The notes beneath the pieces were generated by a model that was given only the letters and a program-made list of their open reading frames with translations, was not told the origin of the DNA and made no database searches. Below, piece after piece: positions 34,036 through 46,552 of a DNA stretch of 64,000 bases. The position numbers and the translations under genes are program-made. Origin of the DNA: Corbicula japonica (taxonomy: Eukaryota > Mollusca > Bivalvia > Venerida > Cyrenidae); NCBI GenBank assembly GCA_038501625.1, contig JAZAYU010000718.1, positions 108,230 through 172,229 of the forward strand. Reading direction: 5' to 3'. Each line of letters opens with the position of its first letter. Positions within the stretch are counted from its first letter, which is position 1.

Positions 34036-37000
34036 ATATGTGTGAAGTTGGCAATGCAATCGTAGATCGCCGTTCGACATTCAATGCATAGCTGTGCAAT
34101 CGACATACAGCTCTGCATTGGCAGACTATCCGCCAATGTACAGCTGTGAGATCGACATTCAGCTCTGCATTCAATGTTTAGCTCTGGGTTGGTCATTCAG
34201 CTCGGCATTCAAAAAGGTAAGTCACTCAATGTTTAGCTGTGGGTTCGACATTCAGCTATGCATTCGCCAATGTACAGCTCTGAGTTCGACATTCAGCTCT
34301 GCATTCAAAACGGGAGGTCCCTCAATGTTTAGCTGTGGGTTGGACATTCAGATCTGCATTCGCCAATGTACAGCTGTGGGTTCGACATTCAGCTATGCAT
34401 TCGCCAATGTAGAGCTGTGGGTTCGACATTCAGCTCTGCATTCAAAACAGGAGTTAACTCAATGTTTAGCTGTGGGTTGGACATTCAGATCTGCATTCGC
34501 CAATGTACAGCTGTGGGTTCGACATTCAGCTATGCATTCGCCAATGTAGAGCTGTGGGTTCGACATTCAGCTCTGCATTCAAAACAGGAGTTAACTCAAT
34601 GTTTAGCTGTGGGTTGGACATTCAGATCTGCATTCACTAATGTACAGCTGTGAGTTCGACATTCAGCTCTGCATTCAAAACGGGAGGTCCCTCAATGTTT
34701 AGCTGTGGGTTGGACATTCAGATCTGCATTCGCCAATGTACAGCTGTGGGTTCGACATTCAGCTATGCATTCGCCAATGTAGAGCTGTGGGTTCGACATT
34801 CAGCTCTGCATTCAAAACAGGAGTTAACTCAATGTTTAGCTGTGGGTTGGACATTCAGATCTGCATTCGCCAATGTACAGCTGTTGGTTCGGCATTCAGC
34901 TATGCATTCGCCAATGTAGAGCTGTGGGTTCGACATTTAGCTCTGCATTCAAAACAGGAGTTAACTCAATGTTTAGCTGTGGGTTGGACATTCAGATCTG
35001 CATTCACTAATGTACAGCTGTGAGTTCGACATTCAGCTCTGCATTCAAAACGGGAGGTATCTCAATGTTTAGCTGTGGGTTGGACATTCAGATCTGCATT
35101 CACAAATGTACAGCTGTGAGTTCGACATTCAGCTATGCATTCGCCAATGTAGAGCTGTGAGTTCGACATTCAGCTATGCATTCGCCAATGTACAGCTGTG
35201 AGTTCGACATTGAGCTCGGCATTCAAAAAGGTAAGTGCCTCAATGTTTAGCTGTGGGTTCGACATTCAGCTCTGCATTCGCCAATGTACAGCTCTGAGTT
35301 CGACATTCAGCTCTGCATTCAAAACGGGAGGTCCCCCAATGTTTAGCTTTGGTTTGGACGTTCAGATCTGCATTCGCCAATGTACAGCTGTGGGTTCGAC
35401 ATTCAGCTATGCATTCGCCAATGTAGAGCTGTAAGTTCGACATTCAACTCTGCATTCAAAACAGGATTTCCCTCAATGTTTAGCTGTGGGTTGGACATTC
35501 AGATCTGCATTCACCAATGTACAGCTGTGGGTTCGTCATTCAGCTCTGCATTCAAAACGGGAGGTATCTCAATGTTTAGCTGTGGGTTGGACATTCAGAT
35601 CTGCATTCACCAATGTACAGCTGTGAGTTCGACATTCAGCTATGCATTCGCCAATGTGGAGCTGTGAGTTCGACATTCAGCTATGCATTCGCCAATGTAC
35701 AGCTGTGAGTTCGACATTGAGCTCGGCATTCAAAAAGGTAAGTCCCTCAATGTTTAGCTGTGGGTTCGACATTCAGCTATGCATACGCCAATGTGCAGCT
35801 CTGAGTTCGACATTCAGCTCTGCATTCAAAACGGTAGGTCCCTCAATGTTTAGCTGTGGGTTGGACATTCAGATCTGCATTCGCCAATGTACAGCTGTGG
35901 GTTCGACATTCAGCTATGCATTCGCCAATGTAGAGCTGTGAGTTCGACATTCAGCTCTGCATTCAAAACAGGAGTTCCCTCAATGCTTAGCTGTTCGTTG
36001 GACATTCAGATCTGCATTCACCAATGTACAGCTGTGGGTTTGACATTCAGCTCTGCATTCAAAACGGGAGGTATCTCAATGTTTAGCTGTGGGTTGGACA
36101 TTCAGATCTGCATTCGCCAATGTACAGCTGTGGGTTGGACATTCAGCTATGCATTCGCCAATGTAGAGCTGTGAGTTCGACATTCAGCTCTGCATTCAAA
36201 ACAGGAGTTCCCTCAAAGCTTAGCTGTTCGTTGGACATTCAGATCTGCATTCACCAATGTACAGCTGTGGGTTCGTCATTCAGCTCTGCATTCAAAACGG
36301 GAGGTATCTCAATGTTTAGCTGTGGGTTGGACATTCAGATCTGCATTCACCAATGTACAGCTGTGAGTTCGACATTCAGCTATGCATTCGCCAATGTAGA
36401 GCTGTGAGTTCGACATTCAGCTATGCATTCGCCAATGTACAGCTGTGAGTTCGACATTGAGCTCGGCATTCAAAAAGGTAAGTCCCTCAATGTTTAGCTG
36501 TGGGTTCGACATTCAGCTATGCATTCGCCAATGTGCAGCTCTGAGTTCGACATTCAGCTCTGCATTCAAAACGGGAGGTCCCTCAATGTTTAGCTGTGGG
36601 TTGGACATTCAGATCTGCATTCGCCAATGTACAGCTGTGGGTTCGACATTCAGCTATGCATTCGCCAATGTAGAGCTGTGAGTTAGACATTCAGCTCTGC
36701 ATTCAAAACAGGAGTTCCCTCAATGCTTAGCTGTTCGTTGGACATTCAGATCTGCATTCACCAATGTACAGCTGTGGGTTAGTCATTCAGCTCTGCATTA
36801 ATAACGGGAGGTATCTCAATGTTTAGCTGTGGGTTGGACATTCAGATCTGCATTCACCAATGTACAGCTGTGAGTTCGACATTCAGCTATGCATTCGCCA
36901 ATGTAGAGCTGTGAGTTCGACATTCAGCTATGCATTCGCCAATGTACAGCTGTGAGTTCGACATTGAGCTCGGCATTCAAAAAGGTAAGTGCCTCAATGT

Positions 37001-39163
37001 TTAGCTGTGGGTTCGACATTCAGCTATGCATTCGCCAATGTACAGCTCTGAGTTCGACATCCAGCTATGCATTCGCCAATGTACAGCTGTGAGTTCGACA
37101 TTGAGCTCGGCATTCAAAAAGGTAAGTCCCTCAATGTTTAGCTGTGGGTTCGACATTCAGCTATGCATTCGCCAATGTACAGCTCTGAGTTCGACATTCA
37201 GCTCTGCATTCAAAACGGGAGGTCCCTCAATGTTTAGCTGTGGGTTGGACATTCAGATCTGCTTTCGCCAATGTACAGCTGTGGGTTCGACATTCAGCTA
37301 TGCATTCGCCAATGTAGAGCTGTGGGTTCGACATTCAGCTCTGCATTCAAAACAGGAGTTAACTCAATGTTTACTGTGGGTGGGACATTCAGATCTGCAT
37401 TCACTAATGTACAGCTGTGAGTTCGACATTCAGCTCTGCATTCAAAACGGGAGGTATCTCAATGTTTAGCTGTGGGTTGGACATTCAGATCTGCATTCAC
37501 CAATGTACAGCTGTGAGTTCGACATTCAGCTATGCATTCGCCAATGTAGAGCTGTGAGTTCGGCATTCAGCTATGCATTCGCCAATGTACTGCTGTGAGT
37601 CCGACATTGAGCTCGGCATTCAAAAAGGTAAGTCCCTCAATGTTTAGCTGTGGGTTCGACATTCAGCTATGCATTCGCCAATGTGCAGCTCTGAGTTCGA
37701 CATTCAGCTCTGCATTCAAAACGGGAGGTCCCTCAATGTTTAGCTGTGGGTTGGACATTCAGATCTGCATTCGCCAACGTACAGCTGTGGGTTCGACATT
37801 CAGCTATGCATTCGCCAATGTAGAGCTGTGAGTTCGACATTCAGCTCTGCATTCAAAACAGGAGTTCCCTCAATGCTTAGCTGTTCGTTGGACATTCAGA
37901 TCTGCATTCACCAATGTACAGCTGTGGGTTCGTCATTCAGCTCTGCATTCATAACAGGAGGTATCTCAATGTTTAGCTGTGGGTTGGACATTCAGATCTG
38001 CATTAACCAATGTACAGCTGTGAGTTCGACATTCAGCTATGCATTCGCCAATGTAGAGCTGTGAGTTCGACATTCAGCTATGCATTCGCCAATGTACAGC
38101 TGTGAGTTCGACATTGAGCTCGGCATTCAAAAAGGTAAGTGCCTCAATGTTTAGCTGTGGGTTCGACATTCAGCTATGCATTCGCCAATGTACAGCTCTG
38201 AGTTCGACATTCAGCTATGCATTCGCCAATGTACAGCTGTGAGTTCGACATTAAGCTCGGCATTCAAAAAGGTAAGTCCCTCAATGTTTAGCTGTGGGTC
38301 CGACATTCAGCTATGCATTCGCCAATGTACAGCTCTGAGTTCGACATTCAGCTCTGCATTCAAAACGGGAGGTCCCTCAATGTTTAGCTGTGGGTTGGAC
38401 ATTCAGATCTGCATTCGCCAATGTACAGCTGTGGGTTCGACATTCAGCTATGCATTCGCCAATGTAGAGCTGTGAGTTCGACATTCAACTCTGCATTCGA
38501 AACAGGATTTCCCTCAATGTTTAGCTGTGGGTTGGACATTCAGATCTGCATTCACCAATGTACAGCTGTGGGTTCGTCATTCAGCTCTGCATTCAAAACG
38601 GGAGGTATCTCAATGTTTAGCTGTGGGTTGGACATTCAGATATGCATTCACCAATGTACAGCTGTGAGTTCGACATTCAGCTATGCATTCGCCAATGTAG
38701 AGCTGTGAGTTCGACATTCAGCTATGCATTCGCCAATGTACAGCTGTGAGTTCGACATTGAGCTCGGCATTCAAAAAGGTAAGTCCCTCAATGTTTAGCT
38801 GTGGGTTCGACATTCAGCTATGCATTCGCCAATGTGCAGCTCTGAGTTCGACATTCAGCTCTGCATTCAAAACGGTAGGTCCCTCAATGTTTAGCTGTGG
38901 GTTGGACATTCAGATCTGCATTCGCCAATGTACAGCTGTGGGTTCGACATTCAGCTATGCATTCGCCAATGTAGAGCTGTGAGTTCGACATTCAGCTCTG
39001 CACTCAAAACAGGAGTTCCCTCAATGCTTAGCTGTTCGTTGGACATTCAGATCTGCATTCACCAATGTACAGCTGTGGGTTCGTCATTCAGCTCTGCATT
39101 CAAAACGGGAGGTATCTCAATGTTTAGCTGTGGGTTGGACATTCAGATCTGCATTCACCAAGT
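34036..39163 (+). repeat. Left arm: higher-order tandem repeat, 507-bp period
   Basis: Built from two related monomers, 41 bp (CATTCAGCTATGCATTCGCC + AATGTACAGCTGTGAGTTCGA) and 55 bp (CATTCAGCTCTGCATTCAAA + ..GGGAGGTCCCTCAATG.. + TTAGCTGTGGGTTGGA). One full period, for example from about 38755, has seven 41-mers and four 55-mers = 507 bp. The AAAAAGGTAAGT-bearing 55-mer recurs at about 507-bp steps (35230, 35737, 36983, 37627 and others), with steps of 137, 233 or 740 where the array was rearranged. Repeated ORFs of 78-99 codons are a by-product: 41 + 55 = 96 keeps frame, 41 + 41 does not. Confidence 0.92.
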
Positions 39164-39540
39164 TTTACTGGGGAGAAGAATCTATGAAGAAATAACCTGC
39201 TTTTCGGAGGCCGTTGTCTGTTGAAAATCACGAGTATTTCGAGCTTTTGGTGAACCTTTTTGACATTCACTGTTAGATCAGACCCTAAACAGCTGTCACG
39301 TTGGAACCCGCCGTATTGTAGGAAAAACATTCTCTCGAACGTGGATAGGGTCTGGAGCCGTTCCTGACCATTATTCAATTATATACATAGAAATCTATTT
39401 TTAGAGTACGATTTTGACGGTATATTTTCGAATATTGATAGAATGGACTAATATTAGTTACTTGACACCATTTTTGCAAAAGGGCGTATTAGTAAGGGTT
39501 GGCTGTGTCTGGGGAGGCTGGTCAAACGACAGTGGAAGAT
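39164..39540. other. Loop sequence next to left arm, nothing recognised
   Basis: Begins AGTTTTACTGGGGAGAAGAA right after the last monomer. No ORF, tandem structure or known motif stands out. Confidence 0.5.
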
Positions 39541-40640
39541 GACAGAAATGTTTTTAATAATTTTAATATATGCATTCAACAGCAAAAATATTTTACTAAT
39601 AACAATATGTTTTTGTCAGAAGAAAAAACATTTATTAATTGTGAAATATAATCATTCAATAGTTTTGATATATTATTTTACAGTTAAAAAAATGTTCTTT
39701 AAATTATTTGTGAGGAAGGTTTTTCTTTCGTTGACTTCAAAATAATATCAGCGGCGGCCCCATGCAAGTCATGGCCGATTGAAAGGGATCTGGTTTTAGC
39801 CAAAAACAACCCCCCCCCCCAAAAAAAAAAAAAACAACAACAAAAAAACAACAACACATAGATCGTTATGTCGAAATATTTTATCTACTCGTGACAATAT
39901 TTGAGAAAGTGTGCACAGCAGCCATGAATCCATTGGTATTTATTTACATGGTGGCTATACCACGTGACTTTGTGGATGTCGTGCACACACAAAATCACTC
40001 GCTTCAGGTATGCTTTTTGCTTATTTCTCAGTAGTTTCTGGAGCAAATAAAGAGCATCGTACTCCTGTTAAAAAGCATTTTCATCAACATTTCACCTCCA
40101 TTATTAATCAGCCACCGTTTTCTCAAACATTCAAAGACAAATTTTGATTGAAAGTCTGAATTTCTCATTCAATGTATGAGAAAAAGGCAGCTGATCGATA
40201 AGGGATATTAAATGTCCATGAAAATGCTATTTAATAGAAGTACGGTGCTCTTTATCTGATCGAATTCGCTCCAGAAATTACTGAGAAATATGCCAAAGCC
40301 TACCTGAAGCGAGTGATTTTGTGTGTGCACGATATCCAAAAAGTCACCTGGTATAGCCACCATGGTTAAGGTGACTTGTTTTTAGGATAACCGCATACTG
40401 TACCTCACTGCGCCACACCTACACAAGTAAAAACGCAATTTTTCTATGAGGCAATTCATTTAACAATTTATTTTAAAGGATACAATAAAAAAGTGAATCT
40501 ATTGAATGATTATATTTAACAATGAATAAATAGTTTTGCGGAAAAATAAACAGATATTTGTGTTTAGAATACTTAATTGTGTTATTGAATAAATATATTG
40601 AAATAATTGAGAAAAAAATTGAGTGATGATTTGGTGGTTT
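39540..40640. mobile_element. Palindromic element in the foldback loop
   Basis: A strong inverted pair at 39947-40140 and 40160-40366: CATGGTGGCTATACCACGTG mirrors CACCTGGTATAGCCACCATG, and CACAAAATCACTCGCTTCAG mirrors its complement. A second diverged inverted pair outside it (about 39630-39690 ATATAATCATTCAATAG.. and about 40495-40560 CTATTGAATGATTATAT) suggests nesting or a larger palindrome. No coding capacity. Confidence 0.75.
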
Positions 40641-41041
40641 TAAATAAATAATTTTACACGAAGTTATTGTTTGCTAATAAGTACGCAACTCTTTTTGACA
40701 CAATATATGTTTGGGATAAAATGAATTATGTTAATGAAAAATATTTTGACTCATTGAATATACACTTGTCAAAGTTTCTTAGTGCACACTTTTCAATGTT
40801 GGATATCTCAAAGTAAAAATATAATTGAAAGAAAGTTTCACATTATGTTAAATATGAACAAACAATAATAATTATTTGAAAACCGTGCATTTGTTTTACA
40901 TTTTACGTCATCAACGTTGGCATACGCTATTTATGCATTATGACCCTTTTGCAATCGAAATGAATTTTTTAACAGCCGATTTGGTTATCCACATGTTCAT
41001 CGACACCGATAATCTTAAAAATAACACCAACATTTAATACT

Positions 41042-41193
41042 ATGGAACGTTTCACGACTGAAGACCTAGCAATTCAAAATGCTCTACACTGGAACAACTT
41101 TAAATTTGTTATAAAACATCCTAAGGTTAATTTTCGTAAATGCAAAAGAAATGCTTATTTTTTTTGCATATGTTATCATTATACGAAAAATTA
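41042..41193 (+). CDS. Small ORF in the foldback loop, unknown
   Basis: ATG-initiated ORF of about 49 codons starting MERFTTEDLAIQNALHWNNF and ending in a short Cys/Tyr/His tail. The first 35 residues are less biased than the surrounding AT-rich sequence. It could be a remnant first exon of an element-encoded protein, or chance. No family recognised. Confidence 0.2.
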
Positions 41194-42192
41194 AAATGAT
41201 TTTTTTTCTAAATGAATAACGTTGCTTGCGTTGAACGTGGACGTTACTCTCCTACGTCATTAAATATTTACGTAAACAAACGTGAAAACGAAAATTTTAA
41301 TAATTGCATTTGTATGACGTGGCTCACTTATTAAACCACTCAAACTTAAATTAAAAATTAATTTTTAGAACAACAACAACAACAAAATATATTCGCACTA
41401 AAGCAAAAACATTGATTCTGGTATATATACAACATAATTCGTTCGCATTATCATGTAGTTTTATAATCACACGATATGAGTAATGTAATGATTATTTAAA
41501 CTGGAAAAGGAATTCTTAAAAGATAAACTTTAAAGATAAGCAGATATACTTGTAAACTTATACACGTGAAAACTTGATATAAATGAGTTATTAGTTAAAA
41601 TGCAGGAGGGAGGATCAATTTTTGAAATAAAATTGAAAAAGCAATAAGTAAGTCTCTATCTGACTGCGTAATCTGAAAGCTTTGTATATGTATTTTCCTA
41701 AATTTAAATGAATTTTCGCATTTCTTTTTTTTCATTAATGAGTCGAATTTATTTAAATTTGGCCAACTTGAGTAATATGGTTTTAAAAGCTGCTTTCGTA
41801 AATCTTTATACATAGGGCATATTAACGAAAAGTGGTATTCATTTTCAATAAAATTCATATTGCATAATTGACATTTTCTTTCATGTTGTGTAATATTAAA
41901 GTAACGTCCTCTTTCTATTTATATATAGAGAATGTGATAAAAGTCTAAATCTACTTAATGCTCTTCTGTACTTTTTATGTAATCTGATCGAGGTATGGTT
42001 CTAGTTCAAATGAATGTTTAAAGCGACAGTATGTTATTAATCTTCTTGAATTACTTATTTCACCGTACCGAGATTGATAATAAATATCAAGTATTCTTTG
42101 TTTTATTATGTTGAACGGAATATCGCACGTTTCTTGATTTATCCATACGTTTGAAAGTCCGAGCTGTTGCAACATGGTTTTTATTTGGTGAG

Positions 42193-44197
42193 TACGGAAG
42201 CGTTTTTAGGCCTCGTCTTATTGTATTCAATTTTAACGAAAACGTACAAAATAAGTCGACGTTGTATCCGTAAGCATTAAAAAGAAATCGACTTAGTTTT
42301 CTTCATGGACGAGGAAGTCGACTTTAAAATCGCAAAATAAGTTGTATTAAGCGACTTTGTGCATTACCCCATTTTTCTATCTGTGTTAAGTCGTTGTAAA
42401 TATATTGACTTTGTGTTGCAGCGTTCCAGAAACTCGAATTATTAAGTACGACTAAAATGTTTCATTTAAGAAACGTGATGATAAGTCTTGATTGTATAAA
42501 GTACTTCTATGGAGTGTCAACTGAATATATTCGCCAGTAGGCAAGAACGTAGTACGTAAGAGTGTAGCACTGGATCGACTACAGTAAATAATAAATACAG
42601 GACGTAGGACTAGATCTAGTTTATGAATGTACTAGATAGGTTGAAAGTACGAGAAAAGATAGACAATACGACGAAAAATCTACCCTATGCTCAGTCATAG
42701 ATCATATGCTCAATATTCGCCTTACACAGTACAAAGAATACTATACTGTAGTACAAGTAAATTTTTACAATTCGTGAGTTAATATAAACAATGAAGACTC
42801 TTTCCATAATATTTAATTTTGTTACCTTATTTCTTTGTAAAATAACCAAATTAGTGTTTAAAAAGTCTTTCAATATTCGATTTACTTTCACCTTTCACCT
42901 GTTCTCAACCAGACCAAAGAGCATATTATAAGCTTTAAAGAAAGGTTACCAACACGATATTCTACAGCGATCTTCATACATGATGATATACCCATCTACA
43001 GTTGATTGCTTAAATCTTTCGTTAAACGACGGTTGCAGTAGTTACAGAGTTTATGATGGTTTATGGGAAAATCTTGTAAAAGAACCTGGAAGTTTGATCT
43101 GTTTTTTTTTTAAATTTCTGTCATTGTGTTCTTGCTGGTTTGACTCCAGGGGCTCTGATCTCAATAAGGCCACTGAGTTCCGCTCTTTTGCCTTACAACG
43201 TTATTAGCTTCTAATGTTTTATATGTTTCTGTGCTTTTGCATGCAACATTGTCGAGTGGATGAGTGGGTAGAGGTTTTTCGCCAAGACAACTTGTACTTG
43301 TTTGTTTGTATGAGAACCTTTTTGGACAAGTGTGAGCTTGGTACATTCTAGAACCTGGTTTAAACCCCCCAGAGACAAATTGTTTCGCCACTGACCGATC
43401 CAAGGTGGTAACCCTTTATCGTTACTTGTTCGAGGTGTCTAATTTAAAATTGATTCTGTTATAAGCTGATGCTCTCTTTGTCCCCTTTACTTGTTGGCTT
43501 CTGTCTGTTTTTTTCTGGTTGTGACAAAACTTTTAATAGTTAAGATATCATATAATAGATTAAGATAATAAAAACGTATATGAATATTTTATTGATTCCG
43601 GAAAATGTGTCGATATGTTAAATAATAAAATAGTTAAACTTCCAACTGCTAGGTATAGATTTCAGCAGAAAAGGGCTGGCGTACTAACATGACGACCTTT
43701 ATTAATTAATTCTCATACTTTCAACCTATCTCATTAATTCGTAAAGTCGATACAGTCCTTCATGTCCCTATAATTATTTCCTACATTCGATCCAGTACTA
43801 CGTCCTACGTTCGCTTCTACAGTCGGTCTAATCATAATTTTTACGTTCTACGCTCGTGTCTACTGGCGAATATATTCAATAGAATCATCAAAGAAGTTGT
43901 TTGCACGATCACGATTTATCATTGTGTTTCTGCAATAAAACGTAATTAATAAAACGACTTTCTGGAAAGCTGGATCACAAAGTCAATATATTTACAACGA
44001 CTGAACGAAGATGTCACGATGACAAAATGCAAAGTCGCTTAATACAAGCCAATTTTGTAATTGAAAAGTCGACTTTTTTGTCCATGATGAACAGAAAGTC
44101 GAGATCTTTTTAACGTGTACAAATACAACGTCGACTTATTTTGTACGTTCTCTTAAAAAATGAAGACATCAAGACGAGGCCTTAAAACGCTTCCGTA
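42193..44197. mobile_element. TIR DNA transposon A (non-autonomous, about 2.0 kb)
   Basis: Ends TACGGAAGCGTTTTTAGGCC and (right) GGCCTTAAAACGCTTCCGTA are inverted repeats. Inverted similarity runs inwards for at least 350 bp (GAATATATTCGCCAGTAG at about 42523 versus CTACTGGCGAATATATTC at about 43860). Direct GGTGAG at 42187-42192 and 44198-44203 gives a 6-bp target duplication. No transposase ORF. It contains a SINE-like copy at about 43120-43430. Confidence 0.82.
43120..43430 (-). repeat. Dispersed SINE-like repeat, copy inside transposon A
   Basis: Reverse-complement counterpart of 17130-17450: AGACAACTTGTACTTG, TGTGAGCTTGGTACATTCTA, GAACCTGGTTTAAAC and GTTTCGCCACTGACCG occur in inverted order and orientation. 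Confidence 0.55.
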
Positions 44198-44258
44198 GGT
44201 GAGCCCAGTTTTGATTGTTGTAAGAATAAGTATTGTCGGCATCGTTTTTAAGCATTAT

Positions 44259-45806
44259 TACGAAAGCGTTTTTAGGCCTGGTCTTGTTCATTTCCTTTTA
44301 ATAGAAAACGTACAAAATATGTCAACATTGTATCCGTACACGCTGAAAATAAGTCAACTTTCCTTTTATCTTGTATTACAAAAATGTCTTCTAAAACACA
44401 AAAGTCAGCATTTTTTGAGCGACGTTATGGGTTTCGTAATCGCGACAGATTTTACGTCTGCGTCCAGTTATTGTAAATATGGTGGCTTTGTGTTGAACCT
44501 CTCCAGAATGTCGTTTCATTTAATACGACCAAATCCGCTAGCCGGATTTATATTTAAGCAATATGATTATCATGATTGTGCAACGTATATATGTAGTGCG
44601 GTGGCAGTGGTTTAAAATAAATAAAAAGGAAACTTAGATTGTATGAAGATTTAATGTAAATCTTGTTATAGAACTTAGAGGCTCGATCTTTTTCTTTTGT
44701 ACATGTCATGTTAAGGCTGTGTAGGGAGGCTGTATCTACTGTTGCCGTTCCTGACATGTATCTTTCAATCTTTTTTCCATTATATCCCTTATTTTAAACA
44801 TAAAAAGGTGAGATAAGTTATATATCACTCAGTTTTATCAGGTGCGGAACACTGGCAACAGTTATACTGTCACTGGCGATATGATAGATTGTTTGCCTAT
44901 CTTTTGTCTGGCCTCGGCCAAATCCCGATTTCTGCATCACGTGCCAGTAAAATGCATGTAACCTTTAAAGGCCGTAACGCATGTATTCATACGACAGTTC
45001 GGTGGGCATATTACGGACATAGAATTGCTTACAATGTGTTATGAAAACTTCACATAGGTTAGGCTTAATCACAACCTCTCGGCCGATTTCCGAGGCTCTA
45101 CGATCAAGACCTATATACTCCGGCGAAAGTGTTCCTATAGTTTCTGTGGGACTGAAACTTTTTTATAATTTTGAAACAACAGAAACATTATTACAGCTAT
45201 TTCACAGTTTATATTTCGACAGGTTCATAAATTATGCCGCATACGTTTATCTTTAAGGAGTTAACTAAAGGTTTTGTTGTAGTGCGGTGGGATGAATAAA
45301 ATGTTCGCCGGCTTCCTTGCGAGATCTGATCCAGAGGCTCGAAGATACTAGAATATTAAACTAATAGTTTCGATTGGTGAAGTCTATGTTTTTCCAACAG
45401 ACCTACGTCTAACGGTCATTTCTTCAGTCGGTCCAGTCATATGTTCTACCATACTGCAGTCGACCCAGACCTACGACCTTTCTGTTGTATACTCGGTTCA
45501 GACCTATTGTCATTTAATCTACGTTCAGCGGAAACTCCACATTAAAATGCTTCTGTTAAAATATACGAGTTTAAACTTCATTTCAACATATTTACAATGA
45601 CTAAACGATAGAGGGACTTTTGCGAGTTTCAAAACCAGAAATTCGCCACAAACAAACTGACTTTTGCGTTTAAAATGTCGAAGTTATCGTCATTGAAGAA
45701 AAGAAAGTCGATTTATTTTCAGCGTATACGGATACAAAAGCGACTTATTTGTACGTTTTATACCAAAAGGAAAACAACAAGACGAGGCCAAAACAACGCT
45801 TCCCTA
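44259..45806. mobile_element. TIR DNA transposon B, relative of A (about 1.55 kb)
   Basis: Ends TACGAAAGCGTTTTTAGGCC and (right) GGCCAAAACAACGCTTCCCTA are diverged inverted repeats of the same family as A. Flanks CATTAT (44253-44258) and AATTAT (45807-45812) are a 6-bp duplication with one mismatch. The 138-codon ORF crossing its left end reads TIR sequence and is not a gene. No transposase recognised. Confidence 0.75.
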
Positions 45807-46552
45807 AATTATATAAATACTTTAAACTTTTTATTGTCAAGATTTAGAAATTTTATCCAATATCGAATCATATGTATTTTTCTTATGATGATTAAAGGTA
45901 CCCTTCCTAGTTCTCCGTATAATGCTGAGAGATTTGTAGGCTTATTAACAAATAAAACGTTTCTTAAAAATTTTGTGTGGACTATTTCAGTATCTTTTCC
46001 TTCATTTAAACCCCATACATACGATGAATAATTAAGAACAGATGAGACTAAGATATCAAATAGTTTACATTTCTCTGTGATATTAAATTCGTAATTGTTA
46101 AAAACGGAAAAAATCTATACATAGCTTTTGAAGCGTGTTCAGCTATGCATTTTAAAATGTCTTACAAATATATAAATGCTGGCACTTTAATGCAAAATTG
46201 TTACGATTCAAAACGCAAAAAGATTTGAAAAAATAAAACTGATTGATCTAAAATGTAACGTTTTATTATTTGTTACTTTAAATTTGAAAACATAAGTTCT
46301 TATTAATAGGACCACCGGGTGAAACTGTTTTAAATTAAGTGGTTAGTTTTTTTAGCATCTTCTTTTAAAACTCGACGTATCGGAAGAATAACTTCAGCAT
46401 CAATAAATAGTGCAAAACAAGAACGCGGCGATTTGTGTAAAACGGGAATCTGAGCTGTCTTCTGTGAGTGTAGAAAATCCTCATTTGCATTTTTCATTTT
46501 TCAACATTTTATACAAGAAGAATAACCAGAATATCGTATATTGGAGAATGGC

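Larger units (their letters stand above)
41595..46200 (-). pseudogene. LINE remnant split by two DNA-transposon insertions
   Basis: Minus-strand LINE ORF pieces: 46130-45807 (KLFDILVSSVLNYSSYVWGL, LSALYGELGRVPLIIIRK), 44258-44198 (DADNTYSYNNQNWAH) and 42192-41595 (KTMLQQLGLSNVWINQETCD, ENEYHFSLICPMYKDLRK). The order and content match the C-terminal part of non-LTR retrotransposon proteins common in molluscs. Pieces align end to end once the insertions at 44259-45806 and 42193-44197 are set aside. Frameshifts are present. The clade is not determined. Confidence 0.75.

Noticed and set aside
34094..39224. Series of 78-151 codon ORFs (MYSCGFDIQLCIRQC-type) in the left array
   Set aside because: They arise from the 41/55-bp tandem monomers; frame is kept only over 96-bp combinations and stops recur at 41+41 junctions. 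No start context, splice logic or codon bias supports coding.
44199..44615. 138-codon ORF in transposon B
   Set aside because: It starts in LINE sequence and reads through the transposon TIR; no transposase motifs.
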